From Lasiosphaeria ovina (taxonomy: Eukaryota > Ascomycota > Sordariomycetes > Sordariales > Lasiosphaeriaceae), in the NCBI GenBank assembly GCA_033439765.1, contig JAULSN010000006.1, positions 1,550,001 through 1,614,000 of the forward strand: DNA of 64,000 nt, in the 5' to 3' direction. Below are positions 31,433 to 41,624 of this stretch, in pieces. A program made the position numbers and the translations under genes. The notes under the pieces were generated by a model. The model worked only from the letters and a program-made list of their open reading frames with translations. It was not told the DNA's origin and made no database searches. How positions within the stretch are numbered: position 1 is the stretch's first letter; each line of letters starts with the position of its first letter.

Positions 31433-33399
31433 TCACCACGTCCCCTCTCGCGAGCATAGTGCAGGGGTCCATCCTCTTGCATCTCGTGCTTTGACATTGG
31501 CACCATTCTGGAGCAAAATTTGCACCGTTTCGTCCTTTCCGCCATTGGAGGCATGATGCAATGGCGTATCTCCCAGGTTATCTGTCGACCCAATTTTGGC
31601 GCCATTCTGCAGCAAAAATTCCACTACCTCCTTGCTTCTCGATCTTGCTGCAAGGTGTAGCGGAGTGCGGTGGCATCCATCCGTCGCTTGGATATCGGCA
31701 CCATTTTCGACGAGAACCTGCGTCGCCTTGAATCTATCCCAGAGCCCAGTAAGGTGTAGTGGTGTCTGGCCGAGGTTGTTTCTTGATTCGATATCGGCAC
31801 CATTCTGGAGCAAAATTTGCACCGTTTCGTCCTTTCCGCCATTGGAGGCATAATGCAATGGCGTATTTCCCCACTGATCTGTCGACCCAATTTTGGCGCC
31901 ATACTGCAGCAAAAATTCCACTACCTCCTTGCTTCCTGATGTTGCTGCATAGTGTAGCGGAGTCGAGTGGCGTTTATCCATCGCTTGGACATTGGCACGT
32001 CTTTTGACTAAAAGCTGTACGGCCGCTATTTGGCCCTGATAAGCGGCGTGAAACAACGGGGTTTGGCCCAACCAGTTTTTAGTTTCTATCCCAGCCCCCG
32101 CATTGAGAAGAAATTGCCCTGCTGCCACGCTCCCAGAGCGGGCAGCTAAAGCCAATGCCGTGTTTCTATGGCGGCCCTTTGCCTCGATGTCAGCACCGCC
32201 CTTCACCAGAGCCACGGTGACAGCTGTATGCCCGCGCTCAGCTGCAAAGTGGAGTGCCGTCTTAGCCGCGGCAGTTTTTGATGAGACATCAGCTCCTTTG
32301 TCGAGCAACAGTTCGACCGCGACAACGTGGCCTTTTTTTGCCGCCCACGTTAACGGTGTCATTCCATCCCTTTCTTGAAGACAGATATTAGCCCGGTGGT
32401 CAATTAGCAGTGCTATGGCTTTTGCATGACCATGTTCAGCAGCTAACGACAGCGGAGTCCTTCCCCCAGCTCGCGTCTTCATAGATGCCCCGCTAGAGAG
32501 CAGCATATTGATGACTGCCTCACTTCCTTGCTCGGCGGCAGAGCACAATGGCGTGTAATTGTGAACGGCCTCTTCACAAGGTTCCGCGTGAGCTCCGTTG
32601 TCGAGGAGCAGCCTGACAATCGTTTCGCTGCCATTCTTGACGGCCCATAGTAGCGGCGTCTGGTTCCCTTTATCTTTGGTGTCTATGCAGGCTCCGCTCT
32701 GAAGGAGCAGCCTTACCACAGACTCGTAGCCATTCATGACGGCCCGGAGAAGTGGCGTTGAGTTGTAAGCGTCTGTTGAGTCGACATTGGCGCCTTTTTC
32801 GAGCAAAATCCCGACAACACTTGCATGTCCGTTCGTAGCGGCCCGGAGTAGTGGTGTTGAGTTGGAAGCGTCCGTTGACTCAATATCGACGTTCTTATTG
32901 AGCAACACCCGAACAACGCTGCTATGGCCGTTTGCGCTAGCAACCAGCAACGGTGTCTCATTGCGCGGATTTTTCATCTCGAGCAGGGCTCCATTATCCA
33001 GCAAGAGTTGAACAGCTGCCTCGTCGCCTCTCGCGGCGGCGACTACGAGCTGGTTAATATGTAGTCTCTCCACATGCCTTGCAAGGTTGTCAGGACGGCT
33101 TGTGCCCCGTTCACAAAATGGACACCGCGAGATCTCCCGGTTGCGGGTGTGTGTCTGTCGATGTCGCTCGAGATCTCTCTTGGTGCCGAATGCGACCGGG
33201 GTATCCCTTCTGGAACACTCGACTTCGGTACAGAAATGCTTCTTGACATGGCATCGCATGTGCTGGCTGTCAATTTCACGCAGTCAGCATACAATCTTTG
33301 ACGTCAATCTCGCGAACCAAGAGACGATGAAGGTAGTAATAAGCACCTGAGATGCTGTGCAGACTTGCAAACACGGTTGCACTCGCTGCACACCGCCAT
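31433..33399 (-). CDS. C2H2 zinc-finger ankyrin-repeat protein, C-terminus frameshifted
   Basis: Exons 33347-33399 and 31433-33266 (80-nt intron, phase 2) encode 628 aa. The first exon supplies the first half of a finger, CSECNRVCKSAQHLSQHMRCH, a C-x2-C-x12-H-x3-H pattern completed across the splice; a second region (CPFCERGTSRPDNLARHVERLH) is another finger. About 16 ankyrin repeats of 33 residues follow, many highly regular (TPLHYAATSGSKEVVEFLLQ). The last repeat reads ARGWTPALCSREGTW and stops, while the normal ending LHYARERGRGEIMKLLLAAEGS continues in another frame to 31396. Loss of two bases (CT) from a CCCCTCTGCAC-like sequence would explain it. Such proteins are probably nuclear regulators or recognition factors. 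The shift could also be an assembly error. Confidence 0.85.
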
Positions 33400-34007
33400 G
33401 TTCAGCGGCTTCAACTGTGAAAATGAGGTAGGCACTAGACAGCACGAAAACAGTCAGTTAGGGCTGTGACAAATGCTGCGGAACAGGCCCAGAGCCATTG
33501 TACTCAGTCGCAGTTTATGGGTAGAAATTAGTTATCCCTTTTACTCGCTCCGCGTCACGATAGCGAGGCCCCAAAGAGTCGGTGAGGTGACAGACACCAG
33601 GGGAAATGATTGGAAACCCAAAATCCGCTACAGCAGGTCCTGGTTGGATCATGCTGCCACCCACTCACGGCGCGGTGGCGTTTTTTCGGCTGCAACCTTT
33701 CCACCCTATACACACACTGTCACCCGAGACCGCAGGGTGGTGGTGTGGCTTGGCTGCAGAACTTCCACCCTATCCATGCCCCTAAAATCGAACAGGCAAC
33801 AAGCCATTTTCTCTACTCGGGCTCTGGCCATAAGCAGCACTGCCAAAGTACTTTCCCTGGCTCTGTCCCTCTTTACACTACTTTCTCGATCCTCTTCTCT
33901 TTTGCTTAGCGTCTCTTGAAGGGATTCACGCGTCTTCTGCAACTTACAAGTCTAATAGTTGTTTACCTTCTCGTTTCTCTCGAAAAAAGAGACAACCGCC
34001 CACTGCG
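33400..34007. other. Divergent promoter between two zinc-finger genes
   Basis: A near-identical element of about 24 bp, containing TTCCACCCTAT, occurs at 33688-33712 and 33753-33776 in the same orientation. Overlapping open frames on both strands show no domain and are taken as chance. Confidence 0.4.
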
Positions 34008-34568
34008 ATGGCCGCCTTCCTTTTCCCAGTCAGCGACGATTTTGCGTTCGACGCCAACAATATCACCACAAGCTTCGGACTGGATCCCAATTCCCTCTCT
34101 TGGCCATTGATGAGCAACCTTGATCCGGCCACCCCTCATTTGGTGCTTGAGGCTCTGTGAGTTGGGCTTTTTTTTTTACTGACCCACTTTTGGAGGCCAC
34201 AACATGGAAACTCTTTTCCGCCCGGAATCCCTGAACATGGCAACATTTGGCCCTTCACACACCAATGCGCCGACGCCACGTGCTTCGCAGATTTCCCGAC
34301 CCGGAAAAGCCTCCACGAGCATGCCAACCAGACCGGACACCTTCCCTTTGGCTGCTGGTGCGGCAAGCTGTTCAAGAGAGCTGACACCCTCAACCGCCAC
34401 ATCACCCCTCCATCAATCGAGTGCGAGTTTTGCACCAACCACGACGGTGACAAAGCCTTTCGCCGGCTTGACCACCTCCGCCAGCATCTGTCCGTGTTTC
34501 ACAGATTCAACAAGAAGGCTATCGACTCGCACTGCAAGGCTCGTGCGGAGAAGAAGGCACGGGCCTGA
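34008..34568 (+). CDS. C2H2 zinc-finger protein, 173 aa
   Basis: Exons 34008-34156 and 34196-34568; the 39-nt intron is short but has donor GTGAGT, a T-rich tract, an ACTGAC branch and acceptor GGAG, and it joins in phase 2. Residues 1-50 are free of fingers. Then come CADATCFADFPTRKSLHEH, GCWCGKLFKRADTLNRH and CEFCTNHDGDKAFRRLDHLR with His pairs, two to three C2H2-type fingers of the irregular kind seen in Sordariomycete proteins. The tail is basic (SHCKARAEKKARA). A DNA-binding regulator is likely; targets are unknown. The start and stop are clear, and all finger ligands fall in one frame only with this splice. Confidence 0.72.
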
Positions 34569-35130
34569 AACCATCCCACCAGACCACCCGCCACTGGCAT
34601 GGTGTTGAGGGGTGTGGCATTCCCCACTTCCTTATGCACCTCTCCCACTCTTTTGTGCACGTCTTGTGCAAGCCTTATGCTAGTTGGATTCACTTGCTCG
34701 TCGTCTCCACCTCCCCTGACCCCTAGCACTGCCTGTTAGATGATGATTTCATCGTCACTCGTTCTACAATCAGATTGTCGCCCAGTTTCCACAACCTCCC
34801 CGTCCTTTCCCTCTTTTGTATCAGATAGGTGCCCAGTGAGCGTTATCAGCTCCACCAAAAAAATTACATTCATTGTCTTGCCGCGCAATGAGCCACAAAC
34901 TGCATGCACCCTGGTGATGTGTCGTGACTTGCGATACTGTCACACTTTCCTGTCACACCTTCAATTCCCTTCAGTGACAGTTCCGTCCTTCGATGCTGTC
35001 CATCACCAGTACCAACAGTGTAAACCCGGCTCTGCACATATGACCCTTCCAGGTTCTGACACGCCGACCTTGTAGCTCATAGCCTCATCTTCCGCCATTG
35101 ACGTCCCAATACCTCACCGACACCGACGGC
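34569..35130. other. Spacer between convergent genes
   Basis: 3' sequences of the C2H2 gene and of the second AA9 gene. No further gene. Confidence 0.4.
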
Positions 35131-35889
35131 TCACCGCCACAGCGGTGGCCCGGGATACGGATACTTGGTCAACCCTCCATAGACATTAACATGAATCCCC
35201 GGATCTTCCGCACTGTAAAACTCGACGGGCGACACCCCGCCGGCGATCTCGGTAGCCCCGCCGACCGTGACGTTGAGGTTGACGCACTGCGGGTACGCCT
35301 GCGCGCCGTTGACGTCCCACGCGCTGTGCAGCGCGAGGATCTCGTGGCGCAGCACGTACAGCCCAGCCGCGAGGTCCGCGGGCACGTGGACGCGCCACCG
35401 GTAGCCGTCCCGGCGGAAGTCGTCGACGACCCACGCCTTGAGCCAGTCGGTGCCGGCCGTCGCGCCGGGCTTGAGGGCCTGCTGCGCGAGCTTGACGAAC
35501 TTGAGCTGCGTCTTGTCGGCGCCGGCGCAGCCGCCTGCCGAGGGACACGGCGCGAGGTAGTCGATGATGGGCCCGACGTGGCTCTCGGGCCACGTGAGCC
35601 ACTGCAGCGTGACGGTGGCGCCGGCGCGCACGGCGACGTACTCTTGGCCGGCCCGCGCCGACCTGTGGCAGATGATGTCTGGGTCCGCGAAGCTCTGCGG
35701 CCCCACGAACCCAATGTCCGGGTTGTCGGCGTACCACCCGGCCACGCGCGGCGCGGGGTCCTGGTACCGGAACCCCGGGTCGTAGCCCCGGTACTGCACG
35801 CCCTCGGCTTCGATGTACTGCACGAAGCCGTGGGCGGCGGCATGTCCGGCGGCGAGGAGGGTGATGACGCCGAGGTTTGAAAGGGTCAT
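35131..35889 (-). CDS. AA9 lytic polysaccharide monooxygenase without CBM
   Basis: Single exon, 252 aa. The signal peptide MTLSNLGVITLLAAGHAAA ends just before His20 (HGFVQYIEAEG), the N-terminal copper ligand. The second ligand is the His of WPESHVGPII, the axial Tyr that of AQAYPQCVNLNV, and ILALHSAW gives the second-shell His. Four cysteines are spaced as in AA9 (ICH, APC, GGC, QCV). It secretes and cleaves cellulose or hemicellulose like the enzyme at 3583, but has no CBM1 and no intron and is only distantly similar, so it is a different subfamily rather than a local duplicate. An upstream ATG at 35940 would hide the signal peptide and is rejected. Confidence 0.94.
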   Translation of the reverse strand: MTLSNLGVITLLAAGHAAAHGFVQYIEAEGVQYRGYDPGFRYQDPAPRVAGWYADNPDIGFVGPQSFADPDIICHRSARAGQEYVAVRAGATVTLQWLTWPESHVGPIIDYLAPCPSAGGCAGADKTQLKFVKLAQQALKPGATAGTDWLKAWVVDDFRRDGYRWRVHVPADLAAGLYVLRHEILALHSAWDVNGAQAYPQCVNLNVTVGGATEIAGGVSPVEFYSAEDPGIHVNVYGGLTKYPYPGPPLWR

Positions 35890-36497
35890 TTTTCCTGCGT
35901 GCAGGGATGGATATGGTTGAGATAATGGGGAGTTGCTCAATTTCCAAAGGAAGGGGATGTTGTAACCTGTAGATATAGGACGTGGCCTCCATCATTGGGT
36001 GCCCCCGGATCAACTAGTCCCAGTGCTGAGTGCCGTGAGTGCATCCGGTCTGCGGTCCCTATTAATTTCCTTATTGAGCCTTGTGCGCCATTGCGAGTGT
36101 CTCCTTTCTGGATAAATAGACGTCCGAGTTGCAACCCTAGCATTCGCGTAACTGTTCATCGTTATTTAGCGAGGACAGAGTCCAGCCAAGGCGTGCACTC
36201 TAATTATCCGCGTCCTCCGTCCCCGGATTTCTTTTGGCTAATCAATAACGTTACCCAGTCTGGGAAAGGTACAAATTGGGCCTAAGCAACTCGTTCCAAG
36301 AGCTCGATTGCGGTAAAGGGCGAGTTCCCAAGTCAGGATTCTAATTCTTCCTTTTTAGTCAATCCCACAACATCTCATACAAGAGAAATGGTCAATCGGG
36401 CGGCCTCAGCTTTCACAGAAATAGGGTTTTATCGTTGATTTACGAACTCCAGTTTTATTGACCCACGCGAGCCATCTCTTGTTTGATGGGTCCCCAT
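35890..36497. other. AA9 promoter and SQR 3' region
   Basis: Upstream DNA of the second AA9 gene, with several AT-rich words (TTAATTTCC, ATAAATAG) near 36060-36115; the latter could serve as a TATA element only for the plus strand. No gene. Confidence 0.35.
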
Positions 36498-37862
36498 TCA
36501 CCTCTTCCACCCCTTTGGCCCAGCCCACGTCCCCTTGACCATGTAGTTCTGATACACCCACGGCAAAAAGTCCTTCTTGAGGTGGTAGAAGGCACGGCGG
36601 GGCTCGACCTGGTCGATGCCGAACCAGCGGTTAAACGTCTCCTGGGGCACGCCGCCGTACTTGAACTCGGCCAGCAGCACCTTGCCGTACTCGGTCACGA
36701 GCGGGCACGACGTGTAGCCGTCGTAGATGGACTCGGGCTCGAGCGCCTGGCCGTCCATGGTGCGCAGCAGGTTGCGCACCAGTACCGGCGCCTGCGCCGT
36801 GATGGCCGCCGCCGTCTTGGACGTCGGCAGGCTCGACGCGTCGCCCGCCGACCACACGTTGGCGTACTTGCGCGACTGCGTCGTGCCGTCGTCGACGTCG
36901 ACGAACCCCGCCTCGTTGGCCAGCGGGCTGTCCTTGACGAAGGCGTGCGGGCCCATCTTAGGCACCGCGTGCAGCAGGTCGAACTCGCGCGTCACTTGCT
37001 GCTTGTCGGCGCCGTGGGCGAAGACGGCCTTGTTGCCGTCTACCACGGCGACCAGGTCGTGCTGGAACAGCCCCTCGACGCCGCGCTCCTGCCGCAGCTC
37101 CTCGAGCTTGGCGCTGTACTTGGGCACGCCGAACATGGTCGGGAGCCCCGTGGCGAAGGCAATCTTGATGGGCGAGCTCGGGTCAGAAGGTAGGTAGCGG
37201 CCTGCGCGCTTCCAGTGGTCGAGGGCAAGCCACATGGCCTTTTGGGGAGCGCCAGCGCACTTGACGACGCCGGCGGGCTGGGTGAAGATGGCGGTGCCCT
37301 TTTGCAGCTTTTGCACCGTGTTAAATACCTTGTCGCAGGTCTCGTAGCCATAAATAGACGACACCAGAGAGTCTGGGTCGGCCAGGGCCTCGGGGAGGCC
37401 CTTGATGTTGGCATAGTTGATGCTAATTCCGGGCGCGACGACGAGCTGCTCGTAGCCGAGTTTGTCGCCGTTGCTGAGCGTGACAAGGTTGTCCTCGGGC
37501 GAGAAAGCGCGCACGCCATCGTTGTAAAATTTTAGTTTGGGGTCGATCAGGCTTTTCAAGGGCTGCCGCAGGTCCTCCTTCTTCTTGAGCCCGCCCCCGA
37601 CCAAAGTCCATCCGGGCTGGTAGTGGTGCCACTCGGCCGGGTCAACGACGGCCAGGTCATCCTGAGAAAATCTGCCCGTTCGGAGCAGTTGGTGGACGAT
37701 GGCCAGGCCGGCACTGCCGCCGCCGACAACAACGACCTTGTGGTTGTGGGCCGCAGACGCTACGGGCGGCGCCGTGGCTGTCGCAAGACGGCGGATGGAC
37801 TGCGGGGTAACGAATGCACGCGCACCAGGATAGGCCGCCGAGGCGATGCGAGTGCACATCAT
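36498..37862 (-). CDS. hmt2: Sulfide:quinone oxidoreductase, mitochondrial
   Basis: Single exon, 454 aa. It oxidises hydrogen sulfide, passes electrons to ubiquinone and yields persulfide, on the mitochondrial inner membrane. The first 40 residues (MMCTRIASAAYPGARAFVTP...) are basic and Ser/Ala-rich like a mitochondrial presequence. The FAD site VVVVGGGSAGLAIV follows. Catalytic cysteines are Cys202 in VVKCAGAPQKA and Cys386 in YTSCPLVT; AGDASSLPTSKTAAA is the second FAD motif and PFxxYH-like C-terminal hydrophobic residues (DFLPWVYQNYMVKG) suit membrane attachment. The length matches the Hmt2/SQOR type. It stands back to back with a persulfide dioxygenase-like gene, the next pathway step. 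Confidence 0.93.
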   Translation of the reverse strand: MMCTRIASAAYPGARAFVTPQSIRRLATATAPPVASAAHNHKVVVVGGGSAGLAIVHQLLRTGRFSQDDLAVVDPAEWHHYQPGWTLVGGGLKKKEDLRQPLKSLIDPKLKFYNDGVRAFSPEDNLVTLSNGDKLGYEQLVVAPGISINYANIKGLPEALADPDSLVSSIYGYETCDKVFNTVQKLQKGTAIFTQPAGVVKCAGAPQKAMWLALDHWKRAGRYLPSDPSSPIKIAFATGLPTMFGVPKYSAKLEELRQERGVEGLFQHDLVAVVDGNKAVFAHGADKQQVTREFDLLHAVPKMGPHAFVKDSPLANEAGFVDVDDGTTQSRKYANVWSAGDASSLPTSKTAAAITAQAPVLVRNLLRTMDGQALEPESIYDGYTSCPLVTEYGKVLLAEFKYGGVPQETFNRWFGIDQVEPRRAFYHLKKDFLPWVYQNYMVKGTWAGPKGWKR

Positions 37863-38453
37863 GGTCGTGGTTGGCGTCAGAAATGCGGCAAGGATGGAAC
37901 GGCGGAATGAGGGGCCAAGGGAAGGAAAATGATGAAAGAGCTAATTAATGAGTGGGAGGTGAAGTGGGGAACAAAAGCCAAGAAGCTGATAATGCCGCAC
38001 TGGAGCGTTGAACGAGTGGCTGCTTTGTGTCCCAACTCTGTAACGTTAAAACAGTAGCAATGCGAAATACTAATCACTAAGTTTGGGTGTCTTAATTAGC
38101 TTTTCACCTGACCCACAGTTGCATCGAACCCGCCGTGACAAGTCGATGGTGCAATGGTGGAGCCCGGATGGTGGAAGCCTCCAAGGTTCTGGGACCACCG
38201 CTCCTCGCGGCAGCCGCAACGTGGGTCGTGGCTGACTGGCGACGGCATCCGCATGTGGGGGTCGGGATGATCCCCGGAAACGGGGGTGCGTCTGACGTCT
38301 GCGCATAGGGGTGTCATTCATGACATCTCAGCACTTTATCGACCCGAACTGATTCTCGCGTCTTATCTCCGTATTCATCTTCTTTTGACTATCAGATGCA
38401 GCATAATACCAGATCAAAAATCATAATCAGACCGCGCCAACTCCAGACCGGCG
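37863..38453. promoter_or_regulatory. Divergent spacer between SQR and persulfide dioxygenase-like gene
   Basis: About 590 bp separates two genes of one pathway transcribed apart. Shared control of sulfide detoxification would be placed here; no specific transcription-factor site is claimed. Confidence 0.45.
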
Positions 38454-39499
38454 TTGCAAAATGGGAGAAGCGAACCTGCCAGCCGCTGGGTCAACCGGCT
38501 GCCCCTATTACAAGCGATCCCCGTAAACACCCCTATCAAGTGTCACAAAACACCACCGGAGCCCAAAATCTACCCCGTCTTCGAGCCCAACACATGCACG
38601 TGGCAGTACGTCGTTGCAGACCCGTCCACCAGCGAAGCCGTGATCATCGACCCGGTGCTCGACCACGACGCCAGCACGCGCACGGCGTCCACACACACCG
38701 CCGACAACCTGCTCGCCCTCATCCACGAGCAGGGTTACACGATCGACCGGATCCTCGGGACACACGCGCACGCAGACCACCTGACGGCCGCCGCGTACCT
38801 ACAATCAAAACTAGGCGCAGCGCAGGCACACAGAAACCACCGGCCGCCGCTGATCTGCATCGGGCGGCGCATCGGCATCGTGCAGGCGCTCTTTGGGCAG
38901 CAGCGCCTTCGGCACGCTGCTCGACGACGACGAGCAGTTCGTCGTCGGGCGCGCGCTGAGTGTCACCGCGCTGCACCTGCCGAGTCACACGCCCGACCAT
39001 CTTGGCTATTACATCGGCGGCGGCGGCGGGCATGTCTTCTGCGGCGACTCGCTGTTCCACCCCGACATTGGCGCCGCGCGGTGTGGTTTCCCCGGCGGCA
39101 GCAGCGCGCGACCTCTACGCGTCGGCGAGGCGGCTGCTCGCGCTACTTACCGCGGTGCGCATCTGGCCGGGGCACGACTACCCGCCGCCACCTCCAGCGA
39201 AAGAGGATGACGGGGCAAAGGAAGACGGCCACCGCCAGCATCACCACCAGCACCCGCGCGAGCCGGTCAGCTGGGCGACGGTGGCGGACCACCGCAGGCA
39301 CCTCCGCGACGGGATTTCCGAGGAAGAGTTTGTGACGATGCGCGGCGAGCGCGATGCAAGGCTGGGTGCGCCGAGGCTGCTGCACCAGGCGCTGCAGTCG
39401 AACATCCGCGCGGGGAGGCTGCCGCAGCCGACGCCTGGGTTTCGGGACAGGTTGCTGCATGTGCCGATGCGGTTGGGGCCGGGTGTTGGGGAGTGGTGA
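38454..39499 (+). pseudogene. Persulfide dioxygenase (ETHE1-like), broken frames
   Basis: A metallo-beta-lactamase-fold sulfur dioxygenase would convert glutathione persulfide to sulfite. The frame opens with KIYPVFEPNTCTWQYVVADP and has the metal motif THAHADH, then HTPDHLGYYI, CGDSLFHPDIGAARC and GHDYPP, all ligand regions present. However, the frame shifts after LFGQ (about 38900), with loss of roughly ten family residues there, and again after FPGGS (about 39102). No in-frame ATG starts the first part; a spliced start (ATG at 38396 with a weak GTTGCA donor) is possible. Both shifts fall at the same 10-mer GCAGCAGCGC. The ending ARRLLALL...LLHQALQSNIRAGRLPQPTPG is normal. Two assembly errors are the alternative to a pseudogene. 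Confidence 0.7.
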
Positions 39500-39718
39500 T
39501 GGGTTTTGGGGGCTGATGTTTGTTGTTGGGGTGATGAGTTGCATAGGGGAAAACTGGCAGCAGTGGCAGTTTTATTCGGGGGTTAATGATGGAACCATTG
39601 CAGATTTTTTGACCAGTAAGCATATAAATTCTGTTAGTATTTCTAATTTATCAGAGAGAGTATCCCACAGCAAGAACAGTTGCAATACGGCAGACAACAG
39701 AATAATCATGTTTCACCC

Positions 39719-40848
39719 TCAATCCAGATAGCCGCCCTTGAAGTTGTTAGTCACCATGCCCTCCAGCGACACCCAGTCGTCCTGGCCGAACCACTTCTTG
39801 AGCAGCTCCCGGTACAGGGTCTCGTCCGTCGTGATGGAGAGCTGCTTAGGATCGGCCATGTCGGCCATGAACTTGCGCTGCGGGCGCAGCTTGCGGAGGA
39901 CGGCCAGCACGTCGTTCCAATTGCCCTTGACGCCCCACGTGTGCATGCGCTTTGCGTTGACCTCGGGATCGAGGGCGGCGGCCACGTGCAGGCGTGCCGT
40001 GTCGCCGACGTCGATGGCGTAGACTATTTCGGGGACAGAACGCCGTGGTTAGTCTTTCGATTCTTTCTTTTTCATTTTAGCAAATCTGTCGCACAGGACG
40101 CGGAGGACTCACAAGCTGGCATGCCATTGAGATTGTCCGTCTTTTCGTCGGTGACCCAGCGCACGTAGACGGCCGGGTTATCAACGTGCTTCTGGTTCAG
40201 GGGCTCACCGACAACGGCCGAGGGCAGGACGGCGTTGACGCGGAACTTTGGTTTGTGCTCGTCCACAAATTTCCACAGGGCCTTGTCGGACTCGACTTTG
40301 CCGGCGGCGTACACCAAGATGGGCTGCGAAGGGCCATGGGGGGGCGGTGCCCAGGCGAGCTGGACGGCGAGGTCATTGAACAAGTCGGGGCCCACGTCGT
40401 GGTCGAGCCCGGGCATGAGCATGGTGGAAGCCAGGATGGAGCTGGTGTGCACCAAGGCGCGCACCGTCGGTTGGGTCATGGCTGATTCGAGGATGGAGGT
40501 GATGCCCTGGATGTCGGCCGGGATGACATTGTTCGGGTCCAGGTCGAAGCTGGTGATGGCGGCAACGTTGATGATGGCCGACACGCCACGGACAGCATCG
40601 TCAAAGGCACGAGGCACGCCAAGGTCGGGCACCTCGACCAGTTCGAGGTCGCCTTTGTCGGCGTAGGGCTTGATGCGTGGCAACGCGGGCAGCCATGAGG
40701 CCTGCTCGAGGTTCCGGACGGTGCCGCGCACTTTGTATCCCTTTTGCAGCAACTCAACAACCGTGTGCGAGCCGATGAAGCCCGTGGCGCCCGTGACGAG
40801 GACGATGGAGCCCTTGGGGATGTCCGAGGTGAGGGAAGTTGAAGACAT
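39719..40848 (-). CDS. Extended short-chain dehydrogenase/reductase (epimerase/DFR-like)
   Basis: Exons 40113-40848 and 39719-40023 (89-nt intron, phase 1) give 346 aa. A Rossmann fold starts with VLVTGATGFIGSH, the NAD(P)-binding GxxGxxG. The catalytic Tyr-Lys pair is in VYAAGK, with a Ser upstream in VHTSSIL. The layout matches fungal ketone/aldehyde reductases of the dihydroflavonol-reductase-like group (Gre2 type), cytosolic enzymes that reduce carbonyl compounds; the substrate is not readable. It converges on the persulfide dioxygenase-like gene, leaving about 220 bp. An ATG at 40914 is also in frame, but MSSTSLTSDIPKGS gives the usual short N-terminus. Confidence 0.88.
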
Positions 40849-41624
40849 GGCGGGCGGCAATGGGAGCTTGGGAAGAAGGCAGGATTGATCTATGCTGTTG
40901 AGATTATACCGCACTTCAGCTCTTGGGCTGGTCGGCTCTTGGCTCGATTCTTATACATGTTGGCCGTTGGCCGGAATGACGTTGCCAATAATTGGCGAGT
41001 CATAGACTGGACATGTTGAGACGGTGCATTACTAAAAATAACACCGAAATTGTTGTGCATTGTGGACTCGTGATGTCTAGCCGCCTTCCACTCAAACTGA
41101 TTACCAAGAGTGAAGGGCGTTCGTATCATGTCGTTGGTGGCTGGATTATACAGAAAACGGCCGTGCCTTTGAGCCTTTTGGTGTTGTTGTTGGACTTGAC
41201 GTTTGAGTTTCTGCCTGCCCGGGCGCCACGTCCCAAGACGGAAGCAGCAAGTCTTGGCAGCAAGTTTTGGCCATTCCAAACCAGAAGCTGTAAACCTTGG
41301 CATCCCAAAACGGAAAGAGAAAGTCTTGGCACTTGGAAATGCGGAATCGATTTTCGGAGCAGAACAACTATACTACCGAGGCCCACTTGATCGCAATTCG
41401 CGGTAATTGCCTGGGTTGCTGACGAATTACCATGGATGGCTGTAAGTTTTCTCAGATGTCCTGTGACTGCTTTGATCCGGAGCCACCCGACTCATTTTTG
41501 TTTTCACAGTGCGTATCCGTACTCGTTCCTAAAAGGGTAGGAGCAGGTCTTGGCAGGCGATCCCCTCGCGTATTAGAGCTTGTATTGTATTACTTGTACG
41601 ATAAGTAATTACATAATTACAGCG
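40849..41624. other. Spacer
   Basis: Contains repeated AAGTCTTGG-like words around 41245-41335. No gene is supported on either strand. Confidence 0.35.

Noticed and set aside
34204..34608. 134-codon frame beginning METLFRPESL
   Set aside because: The zinc-finger ligands fall in a different frame reached by splicing from 34156 to 34196.
35098..35880. 260-codon plus-strand frame opposite the second AA9 gene
   Set aside because: Antisense shadow; the minus strand has signal peptide and histidine brace.
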